Below are positions 33,602-42,341 of a stretch of DNA of 64,000 nucleotides, piece after piece. A program made the position numbers and the translations under genes. Within the stretch, counting starts at the first letter, position 1; the number at the start of each line of letters is the position of its first letter. This stretch comes from Micromonospora halotolerans. GTDB taxonomy: Bacteria > Actinomycetota > Actinomycetes > Mycobacteriales > Micromonosporaceae. The stretch lies in assembly GCF_032108445.1 (NCBI RefSeq), contig NZ_CP134876.1:6448001-6512000 (forward strand). Reading direction: 5' to 3'. The notes under the pieces were generated by a model that saw only the letters and a program-made list of their open reading frames with translations, was not told where the DNA came from and ran no database searches.

Positions 33602-34621
33602 ATGAAGTTGCGTACTTTCGCCGCCGCGCTCCTGCCGGCAGCACTCCTTCTGGCCACCACCGCCTGCGGCTCGTCCTCCGACAAGCAGGAGAAGAACGCG
33701 CAGGGCCTCGACAAGGTCACCCTGACCCTCAACTGGTACCCGTACGGTGAGCACGCGCCGTTCTACCTGGGCAAGAAGCAGGGCATCTACGCCAAGCACG
33801 GCATCGACCTGACCATCCAGGCCGGGCAGGGCTCGCAGAAGACCGTGCAGGCCACCGCCGCCGGGCAGACCGACTTCGGCTGGGCCGACACCCCGGCGCT
33901 GCTGTCGGCCGTCGGCCAGGGGATGGACGTCAAGAGCGTCGGCGTCTTCCTGCAGACCACCCCGTCGTCGGTGCAGTTCTTCACCGACAAGAACGTGGCC
34001 TCCCCCGCCGACCTCAAGGGCAAGACCATCGCCTCCACGGCCGGTGACGCGCTGAGCAAGACCTTCCCGGCGTTCCTCAAGGCCAACGGTCTCGCCGCCA
34101 GCGACGTGACCCTGCAGAACACCGACCCGGCCGGCAAGATGGCCGCCGTCATGTCGGGCAAGACCGACGCGCTGCTCGGCTTCGCCACCGACCAGGGCCC
34201 GACCATGCAGGAGAAGGCCGGCAAGCCCGTCTCCTACCTGAAGTTCGCCGAGCACGGCCTGAACTTCTACAGCAACGGCCTGATCGCCTCGACCGACACC
34301 ATCAAGAACAAGCAGGACCTGGTCAAGCGGATGGTCGCGGCCAGCAGCGAGGCGTGGTCCGCCGCCGAGAAGGACGCGGCCGGCGCGGTCGCCGCCATGG
34401 CGGGCGCCTCCCAGCAGCTCCCGTCGGAGAAGGTGCTGACCGACCAGTTCAACGCCACGCTGCAGCTGCTGCACACCGACGCCACCAAGGGGCAGGCCCC
34501 GGGCGTCAACGACGAGGCCGACTGGCAGAAGACCATCGCCGTCTTCGCCGACTCGGGTGTGATCACCAAGGCGGAGTCGCCGTCGGCGTACTGGGACGCG
34601 AGCTTCGCGCCGAAGGGATGA
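33602..34621 (+). CDS. NMT1/THI5-like ABC substrate-binding lipoprotein
   Basis: Solute-binding lipoprotein of 339 residues, lipobox ATTAC (Cys about 23). KVTLTLNWYPYGEHAPFYLGKKQGIYAKHGIDL is the standard opening of NMT1/THI5-like proteins, which bind thiamine pyrimidines, riboflavin, sulfonates, aromatic acids and related compounds. GQTDFGWADTPALLSAV and AASTAG-type phosphate-loop-like segments follow. The co-operonic catabolic enzymes imply a carbohydrate-derived or polyol-like ligand, unusual for this importer class, so the ligand is an open question. Ribosome binding site AACAGGAGAA before ATG 33602. Confidence 0.93.
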   Translation: MKLRTFAAALLPAALLLATTACGSSSDKQEKNAQGLDKVTLTLNWYPYGEHAPFYLGKKQGIYAKHGIDLTIQAGQGSQKTVQATAAGQTDFGWADTPALLSAVGQGMDVKSVGVFLQTTPSSVQFFTDKNVASPADLKGKTIASTAGDALSKTFPAFLKANGLAASDVTLQNTDPAGKMAAVMSGKTDALLGFATDQGPTMQEKAGKPVSYLKFAEHGLNFYSNGLIASTDTIKNKQDLVKRMVAASSEAWSAAEKDAAGAVAAMAGASQQLPSEKVLTDQFNATLQLLHTDATKGQAPGVNDEADWQKTIAVFADSGVITKAESPSAYWDASFAPKG

Positions 34622-35448
34622 GACCGATGACGGTCGGCAACACCACCACGCAGCGCGCCGCGGACGCCACGGCGACCGGCGCCACGGTCGAGATCGACGA
34701 GGTCGCGGTCCGGTTCCACACCAAGAAGAAGGACGTCACGGCGCTGCGCGACGTCTCCCTGCGGATCGAGCCGGGCGAGTTCGTCGCCATCGTCGGCGCC
34801 TCCGGCTGCGGCAAGTCCACGCTGCTCAAGCTGGTGTCCGGCCTGCTGCGGCCGTCGTCGGGCCAGGTCCGCCTGCACGGCGAGGACGTGCGGGGGCCGC
34901 GGCGCGACATCGGGTACGTCTTCCAGCGCGCCGCCCTGCTGGAGTGGCGCACGGCCCGGCGCAACATCCTGCTCCAAGCCGAGATGCGGGGCATGCCCAA
35001 GGCGCAGGCCCGCCAGCGCGTCGACGAGCTGATCGCCATGACCGGGCTGACCGGCTTCGAGGACGCGTACCCGAACGAGCTCTCCGGTGGCATGCAGCAG
35101 CGCGTGGCCCTGTGCCGCGCGCTGCTGCACCGCCCCCCGGTGCTGCTCATGGACGAGCCGTTCGGGGCGCTCGACGCCCTCACCCGCGAGCAGATGAACG
35201 TCGAACTGCGGCGGATCTGGCGGGAGACCGGCACCACCGTCCTGCTGGTCACCCACTCCATCGCCGAGGCGGTCTACCTGGCCAACCGGGTGATCGTCAT
35301 GACCCCTCGACCCGGCACCGTCGCCGAGGTCATCGATGTCGACCTCCCCGTCGAGCGGGACTACGGCCAGACGATGTCGGCGCCGGAGTTCGCCCGCGCC
35401 ACGGGACGCATCCGGGACCTCCTGGGTGCGACGACGACCGCCGAATAA
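34618..35448 (+). CDS. NitT/TauT-type ABC transporter, ATP-binding protein
   Basis: ATPase of 276 residues. Walker A GASGCGKS, Q-loop VFQRAALLEWRTARRN, signature LSGGMQQRVALCRALL, Walker B LLMDEPFGALDALTRE and switch His VTHSIAEAVYLA are all present, with the SsuB/TauB pattern. ATG at 34618 overlaps the stop of the binding-protein gene (ATGA); ATG at 34627 is the alternative. VTPRPGTVAEVIDVDLP at the end is typical of the family. It energises the importer and is followed after 19 bases by the dehydrogenase gene. Confidence 0.93.
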   Translation: MRPMTVGNTTTQRAADATATGATVEIDEVAVRFHTKKKDVTALRDVSLRIEPGEFVAIVGASGCGKSTLLKLVSGLLRPSSGQVRLHGEDVRGPRRDIGYVFQRAALLEWRTARRNILLQAEMRGMPKAQARQRVDELIAMTGLTGFEDAYPNELSGGMQQRVALCRALLHRPPVLLMDEPFGALDALTREQMNVELRRIWRETGTTVLLVTHSIAEAVYLANRVIVMTPRPGTVAEVIDVDLPVERDYGQTMSAPEFARATGRIRDLLGATTTAE

Positions 35449-35467
35449 CCACTGGAAGGACACACAC

Positions 35468-36619
35468 GTGGAGCGCACGTCTATCGGGATCATCCTCAAC
35501 GGGGTGACCGGCCGGATGGGGTACCGGCAGCACCTGGTCCGGTCCCTGCTCGCCATCCGCGAGCAGGGCGGCCTGCCCGCCCGCGACGGCAGCCGGATCT
35601 GGCCCGAGCTGACCCTGGTCGGCCGCAACGAGGCCAAGCTCGCCGAGATCGCCGCCCGGCACGGGCTGACGTCGTACACGACCGACCTGGACGCCGCGCT
35701 CGCCGACGACTCCCACCAGATCTACTTCGACGCGCAGGTCACCGCGCAGCGGGAGAAGGCCATCCGGGCGGCCATCGAGGCCGGCAAGCACATCTACACC
35801 GAGAAGCCGCTCGCCGAGGGGCTGACCGGCTCGCTGGAACTGGCCCGGCTCGCCGCCGCCCGGGGCGTCAAGAACGGCGTCGTGCAGGACAAGCTGTTCC
35901 TTCCCGGCCTGCGCAAGCTCAAGCGGCTGGTCGACAGCGGCTTCTTCGGCCGGATCCTGTCGGTGCGCGGCGAGTTCGGCTACTGGGTGTTCGAGGGTGA
36001 CTGGCAGGACGCCCAGCGGCCGAGCTGGAACTACCGCACCGAGGACGGCGGCGGCATCACCGTGGACATGTTCCCGCACTGGCACTATGTCCTGGAGCAG
36101 ATCTTCGCCCCGGTCACCGCGGTGACCGCGCACATCGCCACGCACATCCCCGAGCGGGTCGATGAGACCGGCCAGACCTACCGGGCCACCGCCGACGACG
36201 CCGCGTACGGCATCTTCGAGCTGGCCGGCGGCATCACCGCGCAGATCAACTCCTCCTGGGCGGTCCGGGTCTACCGGGACGAGCTGGTCGAGTTCCAGGT
36301 CGACGGCACGCACGGCAGCGCCGTGGCCGGCCTGCGCGAGTGCCGCATCCAGCACCGCGGCGCCACGCCCATGCCGGTGTGGAACCCGGACCTGCCGGTT
36401 ACCGAGAACTTCCGCGCGCAGTGGCAGACCGTCCCCGACAACGAGGACTTCGACAACGGCTTCAAGGTGCAGTGGGAGGCGTTCCTGCGGCACGTCGTCG
36501 ACGGCGAGCCGTTCCCGTGGGACTTCATGGCCGGGGTTCGGGGGGTGCAGCTCGCCGAGGCGGGGCTCCAGTCCGCCCGGGAGGGGCGGCGGGTCGAGAT
36601 CGAGGAGATCCGACTGTGA
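35468..36619 (+). CDS. Gfo/Idh/MocA family oxidoreductase
   Basis: NAD(P)-dependent dehydrogenase of 383 residues. The N-terminal Rossmann start is IGIILNGVTGRMGYRQH, which replaces the more usual GxGxxG by GxTGRMG. HIYTEKPLAEG carries the family EKP motif with the catalytic lysine, and GGGITVDMFPHWHYVLEQ lies where the substrate-binding His/Asp are expected. Family members oxidise inositols, sugars or keto-sugars at a ring hydroxyl. GTG at 35468 follows GGAAGGA. The stop overlaps the next start (GTGA). It probably catalyses the first oxidation step of the pathway. Confidence 0.88.
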   Translation: MERTSIGIILNGVTGRMGYRQHLVRSLLAIREQGGLPARDGSRIWPELTLVGRNEAKLAEIAARHGLTSYTTDLDAALADDSHQIYFDAQVTAQREKAIRAAIEAGKHIYTEKPLAEGLTGSLELARLAAARGVKNGVVQDKLFLPGLRKLKRLVDSGFFGRILSVRGEFGYWVFEGDWQDAQRPSWNYRTEDGGGITVDMFPHWHYVLEQIFAPVTAVTAHIATHIPERVDETGQTYRATADDAAYGIFELAGGITAQINSSWAVRVYRDELVEFQVDGTHGSAVAGLRECRIQHRGATPMPVWNPDLPVTENFRAQWQTVPDNEDFDNGFKVQWEAFLRHVVDGEPFPWDFMAGVRGVQLAEAGLQSAREGRRVEIEEIRL

Positions 36620-37779
36620 CCGTCCGCATCACCCTCCCCCGCCCCGACGGGGGCGCCGAGGAGCTGACCCTGCGCGAGCCGGCCGGCTGGCAGCGGCCGG
36701 CCACGCCGCCGGCCAGCCGGATCGCGTACGCCGCGGCGCACGTGGTCGCCGACCCGCACGCGGACAACGCGCCCGGCCGGCCCGCCCGGCTGGACTGGGA
36801 CGCCACCCTGGCCGTCCGGCGCAACCTCTGGTCCTGGGGCCTCGGTGTCGCCGAGGCCATGGACACCGCCCAGCGCGGCATGGGGCTGGACTGGGCGGCC
36901 ACCCGGGAGCTGATCCGGCGCAGCGCCGCCGAGGCCGCCGCCTGCGGCGGGCGCATCGTGGCCGGGGCGGCCACCGACCAGCTCACCGGCCTGCCGGACA
37001 CCCTGGACGAGGTCGTCGGCGCGTACGCCGAGCAGGTCGCCTTCGTGCAGGAGTGCGGCGCGACTCCCGTGGTGATGGCCAGCCGGCAGCTCGCCGCGCT
37101 GGCCACCGGGCCCGACGACTACCTGCGCGTCTACGAGCAGGTGCTGCGGGAGACGTCCACGCCGGTGGTGCTGCACTGGCTCGGCGACATGTTCGACCCG
37201 GCCCTCGCCGGTTACTGGGGGTCGGCCGACCTGGACGAGGCGACCAAGACGTTCGTGTCGCTGGTGCAGGCGCACGCCGACCGGATCGACGGCGTGAAGG
37301 TGTCGCTGCTCGACGCCGCCCGCGAGGTGCGGCTGCGCGAACTGCTGCCGCCCACCGTGAAGGTCTACACCGGCGACGACTACCACTACCCGGAGCTGAT
37401 CGCCGGTGACGGCCGCCGGTCCAGTCACGCGCTGCTCGGCGCGTTCGCGGCCATCGCACCGGCCGCGTCGGCGGCGCTGCAACGCCTCGACGCCGGAGAC
37501 ACGGCGGGTTTCCGGGAGATCCTCGACCCGACCGTGCCGCTGTCCCGGCAGGTCTTCGCCCCGCCGACGCAGTACTACAAGACCGGCATCGCCTTCCTGT
37601 CCTGGCTCAACGGCTTCCAGCCCGGCTTCATCATGGTGGGCGGCCTGCACAGCGGGCGCAGCGTGCCGCACCTGGTGGACGTGTTCCGGCTCGCCGACGC
37701 CGCCGGACTGCTGCTCGACCCGGACCTGGCCGTCGCGCGGATGCGCCGTTACCTGTCCGTCGCCGGGGTGTCGGCGTGA
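36616..37779 (+). CDS. DUF993 family protein (dihydrodipicolinate synthase-like aldolase)
   Basis: Protein of 387 residues with an N-acetylneuraminate lyase/DHDPS-like TIM barrel, annotated as DUF993 in actinobacteria and not biochemically defined as far as I know. RIVAGAATDQLTG lies at the strand that carries the GxxGE-type motif in DHDPS; TPVVLHWLGDMFDP and DRIDGVKVSLLD follow, where K228 is well placed as the Schiff-base lysine. VKVYTGDDYHYPELI corresponds to the strand after the lysine. An N-terminal 45-residue extension precedes the barrel. By position between a dehydrogenase and an isomerase, I infer a retro-aldol cleavage of an oxidised sugar or cyclitol. Confidence 0.85.
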   Translation: MTVRITLPRPDGGAEELTLREPAGWQRPATPPASRIAYAAAHVVADPHADNAPGRPARLDWDATLAVRRNLWSWGLGVAEAMDTAQRGMGLDWAATRELIRRSAAEAAACGGRIVAGAATDQLTGLPDTLDEVVGAYAEQVAFVQECGATPVVMASRQLAALATGPDDYLRVYEQVLRETSTPVVLHWLGDMFDPALAGYWGSADLDEATKTFVSLVQAHADRIDGVKVSLLDAAREVRLRELLPPTVKVYTGDDYHYPELIAGDGRRSSHALLGAFAAIAPAASAALQRLDAGDTAGFREILDPTVPLSRQVFAPPTQYYKTGIAFLSWLNGFQPGFIMVGGLHSGRSVPHLVDVFRLADAAGLLLDPDLAVARMRRYLSVAGVSA

Positions 37780-38618
37780 GCGCCCCGGTCGATCCGCGGC
37801 TGGCGAAGCTGTCACTCAACCAGCGCACCACCGAGTCCTGGTCGGTGCGGGAGGCCGTCGAGGGCTGTGTCCGCGCCGGCATCCCAGCGATCGGGCTGTG
37901 GCGCGAGCCGGTGGCCGAGATCGGGGTGGCTGCCGCCGCGAAGCTCGTCGCCGACGCGGGACTGCGGGTGTCCTCGCTGTGCCGGGGCGGGTTCCTCACC
38001 GCCGGCGGCGAGGCCGGCCGGGCCGCGCTGCAGGACAACCGGCGCGCCATCGACGAGGCCGCCGGACTGGGCACCGACTGCCTCGTCATGGTCGTCGGCG
38101 GCCTGCCGCCCGGCTCCCGCGACCTGATCGGCGCCCGGCAGCGAGTGGCCGACGCCCTGGCCGAGCTGGCCCCGTACGCGGGCGAGCGCGGTGTGCGCCT
38201 GGCGTTGGAGCCGTTGCACCCCATGTACTGCGCGGACCGCGCGGTGCTGTCCACCCTGGGGCAGGCGATCGACCTGGCCGAACCGTTCCCGGTCGCGCAG
38301 GTGGGGGTCGTCGTGGACACCTTTCACATCTGGTGGGACCCGGACGTCTGGCGGCAGATCGCCCGCGCCGGTGACCGCATCGCGAGCTTCCAGGTCTGCG
38401 ACTTCCTCACCCCGCTCCCGGCCGACGTGCTGCTCGGCCGGGGCATGATGGGCGACGGGCACATCGACTTCCCGCCGTTCCGGCGGGCCGTCGAGGAGGC
38501 CGGTTACACCGGAGACACCGAGGTGGAGATCTTCAACGCCGAGGTGTGGGCGACCGACCCCGACGAGGTCCTCGCCACCATGAAGGACCGCTACCTCCGG
38601 CTCGTCCTCGCCGACTGA
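37776..38618 (+). CDS. Sugar phosphate isomerase/epimerase-like TIM-barrel protein
   Basis: AP endonuclease 2/xylose-isomerase-fold protein of 280 residues. Metal ligands are visible: LALEPLHPMY (Glu), VVDTFHIWWD (Asp and His), QVCDFLTPL (Asp) and EVEIFNAEVW (final Glu). RGMMGDGHIDFPPF is a family loop before the last barrel strand. Members isomerise or epimerise keto-sugars, or hydrolyse 3-keto-glycosides. GTG at 37776 overlaps the DUF993 stop. The role in this pathway, isomerisation before or after aldol cleavage, is not fixed by sequence. Confidence 0.87.
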   Translation: MSAPVDPRLAKLSLNQRTTESWSVREAVEGCVRAGIPAIGLWREPVAEIGVAAAAKLVADAGLRVSSLCRGGFLTAGGEAGRAALQDNRRAIDEAAGLGTDCLVMVVGGLPPGSRDLIGARQRVADALAELAPYAGERGVRLALEPLHPMYCADRAVLSTLGQAIDLAEPFPVAQVGVVVDTFHIWWDPDVWRQIARAGDRIASFQVCDFLTPLPADVLLGRGMMGDGHIDFPPFRRAVEEAGYTGDTEVEIFNAEVWATDPDEVLATMKDRYLRLVLAD

Positions 38619-39709
38619 TGCGGGTCGTCGTCGCGCCCGACTCGTTCAAGGGCTCCGCCACCGCCGGCGAGGCGGCCCGGGCCCTGGCCCGCGGCTGGCT
38701 GGCGCAGCGACCCGGCGACGACGTACGGCTGCTCCCCCTGGCCGACGGCGGCGAAGGCACGCTCGACGCCTTCGCCGCCGCCCGGCCCGACGCCGAGCGG
38801 CGCACCGTGACCGTGCCCGGGCCCGACGGCCGGCCGGTCAGCGCCGCCTGGCTGCTGCTGCCGGACCGGACCGCCGTGCTGGAGCTGGCCCAGTCCAGCG
38901 GGCTGCCGCTGATGGCCTCCCCGGACCCGCTCGGCGCGCACACCTACGGGCTCGGTGTGGTGGCGCGGACCGCACTCGACGCCGGAGCCACCCGCCTCGT
39001 GATCGGCCTCGGCGGCTCCGCGTCCACCGACGGCGGCACCGGCGCGCTGCGCGCCCTCGGCCTGCGGCTGCACGACGACCAAGGCGAGGACCTGCCGCTC
39101 GGCGGCGCGGCGCTGACCCAGCTGGCCCACCTCGACACCACCGACCTGGTGCCCCCGCCGCCCGGCGGCGTGCAACTGCTCGTCGACGTGACGGCGCCGC
39201 TGACCGGCCCGGCCGGGGCCGCCACCACCTACGGACCACAGAAGGGCGCCGGCCCGGCCGAGGTGGCGCTGCTGGACGCAGCGCTGGGCCGGTTCGCCGA
39301 CCTCGCCGGCGGCTCGCCGGACCAACCGGGTGCCGGCGCGGCCGGCGGCACGGCGTACGGTCTCGCGGCGCTGTGGGACGCCCGGATCACGCCGGGCGCG
39401 GCGACGGTCGCCACGCTGGTCGGGTTGGGCGACGCGCTCGTCGGCGCGGACCTGGTGCTCACCGGCGAGGGGCGTTTCGACGAGACCTCGCTGACCGGCA
39501 AGGTGGTCGGCTCGCTGCTCGATGCGGCCGCGTCCGCCGGCGTACCCGTCGCGGTGGCCGCCGGGCAGGTCGCCGGACCGGTTCCCGGATCGGTGGCGGC
39601 GGTGTCACTGGTGGAACTCGCCGGCTCGCTGGACGCGGCCCTGAACGGCCCGACGACGTGGCTGGCCGAGGCCGGTGAGGCGCTGTCCCGGCGGCTGACC
39701 CGCGGGTAG
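38618..39709 (+). CDS. Glycerate kinase
   Basis: Glycerate 2-kinase of the GarK/GlxK family, 363 residues, which phosphorylates D-glycerate with ATP. RVVVAPDSFKGSATAGEAARAL and PLADGGEGTLDAF are the diagnostic N-terminal motifs; VIGLGGSASTDGGTGALRALG is the nucleotide-binding loop, and LVLTGEGRFDETSLTGKVVG the C-terminal signature. ATG at 38618 overlaps the preceding stop (TGATG). As the final gene of the operon it suggests that the pathway releases glycerate, or hydroxypyruvate/tartronate semialdehyde that is reduced to it. Confidence 0.95.
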   Translation: MRVVVAPDSFKGSATAGEAARALARGWLAQRPGDDVRLLPLADGGEGTLDAFAAARPDAERRTVTVPGPDGRPVSAAWLLLPDRTAVLELAQSSGLPLMASPDPLGAHTYGLGVVARTALDAGATRLVIGLGGSASTDGGTGALRALGLRLHDDQGEDLPLGGAALTQLAHLDTTDLVPPPPGGVQLLVDVTAPLTGPAGAATTYGPQKGAGPAEVALLDAALGRFADLAGGSPDQPGAGAAGGTAYGLAALWDARITPGAATVATLVGLGDALVGADLVLTGEGRFDETSLTGKVVGSLLDAAASAGVPVAVAAGQVAGPVPGSVAAVSLVELAGSLDAALNGPTTWLAEAGEALSRRLTRG

Positions 39710-39766
39710 CACGATGCTCCCCGTCGCATTGCGCGTCGTGGTGCTCGCCTGCCACCGGACGGACTG

Positions 39767-40555
39767 TCAGGAGTAGCGAAACTCCGCCGGCGAAACTGCT
39801 GTGCTGCCGCAGGTCGGTGGAGTCCCAGCGCATTCCACCCAGTGGTCCGTCCCGGCCATGACCCGGTATCCGTGCGGGCTCACGAAGCCGGTCGTCCGGA
39901 AGGGTTGGCCATGGTTCGTCACCTGGACTTTCTGCGACTCGCCGCCCACGACGAGGTCGAGATCAATGGCCCACTCCACCGTGCCCATGGTGGTGGCGGT
40001 CAGCTCGAAGACCTCGGTCTCCCCCCTGTCGAGGGTGAACCCGAAGAGCGGCAGCCGGCCGTCGACCTTGGTGGCGTACTCGGCCGACGGCACCGCTTCG
40101 TCCAGATTCATGGCGATCTGCCGCGGCGTGACGGTGCCCTGCCCGCCGCCGCAGGTCAGTGAGGTGCCGCCGGGGTCAGGGCGCTCCGAACGCCTGATGA
40201 TGTGTGCGCGCATCCCCTGGATGAGCACACCCTTGTCGGACAGGCCCTGCGCCACCAGCCGCACCCTGGTGGCCTCCTGATCGACGCCGCCGTTGCGGTG
40301 CGCCCAGTCCACGATCGAGGGGCAGTCGAGCGGAGGACTTGTGGCGGGACGTGCAGTCGTGGGCATGACGAACGAGAACACGTCGTTTCCCCAGGTCGGC
40401 ACGGTGGCGGGGTTGCTCACCAGATTGATCGCGATCGGCCGCTCGTCCTGCGGGTCGAGCGCCTTCGGAACATAGATTCCCGCCGCGGCGCCGATGACCG
40501 CCAGGACGGTGCCGCCGACCACGAACCACCAGCCCTTGCTGATGGACTGCAGCAC
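39767..40555 (-). CDS. Membrane-anchored extracytoplasmic protein, unknown function
   Basis: Protein of 262 residues with a short cytoplasmic start, one transmembrane helix (WWFVVGGTVLAVIGAAAGIYV) and an extracytoplasmic beta-rich domain. The visible cysteines (for example LDCPSI, LTCGG and the C-terminal CAGTPPTC) could form disulfides. No domain is recognised. GTG at 40555 lies 14 bases downstream of the stop of the propeller lipoprotein gene, so the two are probably an operon and may act together at the cell surface. It converges on the glycerate kinase gene. Confidence 0.7.
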   Translation of the reverse strand: MLQSISKGWWFVVGGTVLAVIGAAAGIYVPKALDPQDERPIAINLVSNPATVPTWGNDVFSFVMPTTARPATSPPLDCPSIVDWAHRNGGVDQEATRVRLVAQGLSDKGVLIQGMRAHIIRRSERPDPGGTSLTCGGGQGTVTPRQIAMNLDEAVPSAEYATKVDGRLPLFGFTLDRGETEVFELTATTMGTVEWAIDLDLVVGGESQKVQVTNHGQPFRTTGFVSPHGYRVMAGTDHWVECAGTPPTCGSTAVSPAEFRYS

Positions 40556-40569
40556 CCGCCGCAGCGGGC

Positions 40570-41556
40570 TCAGTTCTTGCCGCGTGGCTGGATCTGCACG
40601 CGGACGCCGTCGGGTATCGACCAGATCTGCCCGCCCTCGCCTCCGTCGAGCAGCAGCCATTTCCCGTCCTCCGTGAAGTGCGGCTCCACACCGAAGTACC
40701 GCAGTTGATAGTCCCCGTTGAGCGGTGGTTGCTCGGGCAGCGTCCAGACCCGCTGCTCGCGTCGGCCGGGCACGTCCCACAGCGACAGCCTGTTGTCCGG
40801 AATCACCAGGGCCACCAGACTGCCGGCACGGTTCACCGCGCCGGTGTCCGCTCCGCAGCCGCACGGCACCCAGGAAAGCTTCTGGCTGTCCACCGCCCAG
40901 TGCAGGAATCCGTCGCTGCCGGCGGCCACGACCTGCTTTCCGTGATCGAAAACGGCGAGCGATCCCGAGTACCAGTACTTGCCCGGATCGTTGGACACTT
41001 CGATCTGCGGCGGGACCGGTGAGGCGGTCCATTTCCCCGTCGCCACGTCGATCACCACCAGGCGCCCGTTGCGGACCTTCTGGTAGTCCTCCCGGCCGAC
41101 CAGGTAGGCGCTGTCCGCTGAGAAGCGAATGCTCTCCACGGACGGGGTGAACAGCGCCTTCGGCCGCTTCGTCGTCAGGTCATAAGTGATCACCGTATCG
41201 GGGTGCGCCACGGCGAGATAATGTCCGTCCGGCGAGAAGTCGGCGCCGAGGATACGCTCCGCGGCGGTGCCGAAACGGCCGAACTCCTTGCCGTCCCGGG
41301 TGACCACCATCCATTCGTTGACGTGCCTGGCCTCGAATCGTCCATCCTGGCTGAGATAATGATCGAGCTGGCGCCACGACAGGTCGAAGGCCTCGGCCGG
41401 CATCGTGATCGACGTCGGTGACGCCCGGGTGGTGACGATCGGGTCGGACCCGTCGGAGGTCGTCTGCTTGGGTGTCGACTGGCATGCCGCCAGACAGGCC
41501 AGCATCGCGACGCCCGCAACCAGTCGCACCGACGCCCTCCCCCGAAATCGCCGCAC
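40570..41556 (-). CDS. Beta-propeller (WD40-like) lipoprotein
   Basis: Secreted lipoprotein of 328 residues; signal LVAGVAMLACLAACQ with lipobox LAAC (Cys about 25). The mature part contains repeated propeller blades: RILGADFSPDGHYLAVAHPD, SVESIRFSADSAYLVG, LHWAVDSQKL, GSLVALVIPDNRLSLWDVPG and PHFTEDGKWLLLDGG. These are WD40/TolB-like strands with the SPDG-type turn. No enzymatic residues are recognised. GTG at 41556 is the start. It precedes a membrane-anchored protein gene on the same strand. A ligand-sensing or scaffold role is possible but unproven. Confidence 0.78.
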   Translation of the reverse strand: MRRFRGRASVRLVAGVAMLACLAACQSTPKQTTSDGSDPIVTTRASPTSITMPAEAFDLSWRQLDHYLSQDGRFEARHVNEWMVVTRDGKEFGRFGTAAERILGADFSPDGHYLAVAHPDTVITYDLTTKRPKALFTPSVESIRFSADSAYLVGREDYQKVRNGRLVVIDVATGKWTASPVPPQIEVSNDPGKYWYSGSLAVFDHGKQVVAAGSDGFLHWAVDSQKLSWVPCGCGADTGAVNRAGSLVALVIPDNRLSLWDVPGRREQRVWTLPEQPPLNGDYQLRYFGVEPHFTEDGKWLLLDGGEGGQIWSIPDGVRVQIQPRGKN

Positions 41557-41729
41557 ATCCTCGCCGTACTTTATAGAACCTCGTCAAGGTCACCGGCGGC
41601 GCAGCTGGATCACTGGTGAAGCATGCCGCAGAGGGGCCGCGGCAGCTTTCCTGCATCCTGGCGCCTGGATCCTCGGGTCTGATCAGCGAACGCGAGCCGG
41701 CCGCCGCGGTGGCCATCGCCCGGTCCAGC

Positions 41730-42290
41730 TCAGGATGGCCGCCCGCCGAACGCCCAGTCGTGCACCTCGATCTCGGCGTACCGGCCCGGGGTCAGAACGG
41801 CGCGCGCCTCGTCCCGATCCGACGCCACGACCAGCGCGGCCGTGCCCAGCCACCGGACGCCGTCGTCGGAGAGCAGCGGCCCGTACGCGATCAGGTCGTG
41901 CGGGTCGTGCGGCACGGCCACGTCGGCGGCCTGCCCCGCGCCGAGGCCGAGCACCAGGTAGCGGTTGCCGCCGGTCCGACCCCCGGGGAAGTCCCACATG
42001 GTGCGCCCGAGCAGGTTGCGCCACCGGCGCAGGAGCACGTCCCGGTAGACACCGGCCTGGTAGTTGGGCTCGTCGAACGCGAAGGCCCGGGCGGCGGCGG
42101 GGTCGGGCAGGTCGAGGATGTGCACGCTGCCGGTGGGGTTCGTGCCGTCGGCGGCGAAGGTCGGGCCACGGGCGATCATCTGCGCCGCGTACCGGTCCAT
42201 GTATGACCAGTGGTGCTCCAGCAACTCCCTGCGCAGCGCCATCGAGTCGGGTCGGTCGCGGTGGTAGCAGAAGAACGCCATGCACCACAT
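41730..42290 (-). CDS. YciI-like domain protein
   Basis: Cytoplasmic protein of 186 residues with an N-terminal YCII-related ferredoxin-like domain: MWCMAFFCYHRDRPDSMALR, SYMDRYAAQMIARGPTFAAD, then GSVHILDLPDPAAARAFAFDEPNYQAGVYRDV. The His-Asp pair of YciI is represented in these segments. The C-terminal part (LGLGAGQAADVAVPHDPHDL, DEARAVLTPGRYAEIEVHDW) looks like a second related half. ATG at 42290 gives the best N-terminus. Function unknown; relatives act as isomerases, dehalogenases or muconolactone-isomerase-like enzymes. Confidence 0.78.
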   Translation of the reverse strand: MWCMAFFCYHRDRPDSMALRRELLEHHWSYMDRYAAQMIARGPTFAADGTNPTGSVHILDLPDPAAARAFAFDEPNYQAGVYRDVLLRRWRNLLGRTMWDFPGGRTGGNRYLVLGLGAGQAADVAVPHDPHDLIAYGPLLSDDGVRWLGTAALVVASDRDEARAVLTPGRYAEIEVHDWAFGGRPS

Positions 42291-42341
42291 CCTGGACGGG
42301 CGGGGCGGCGGCATGCTCCCCGCCCCCACATCCTGGGTCCG

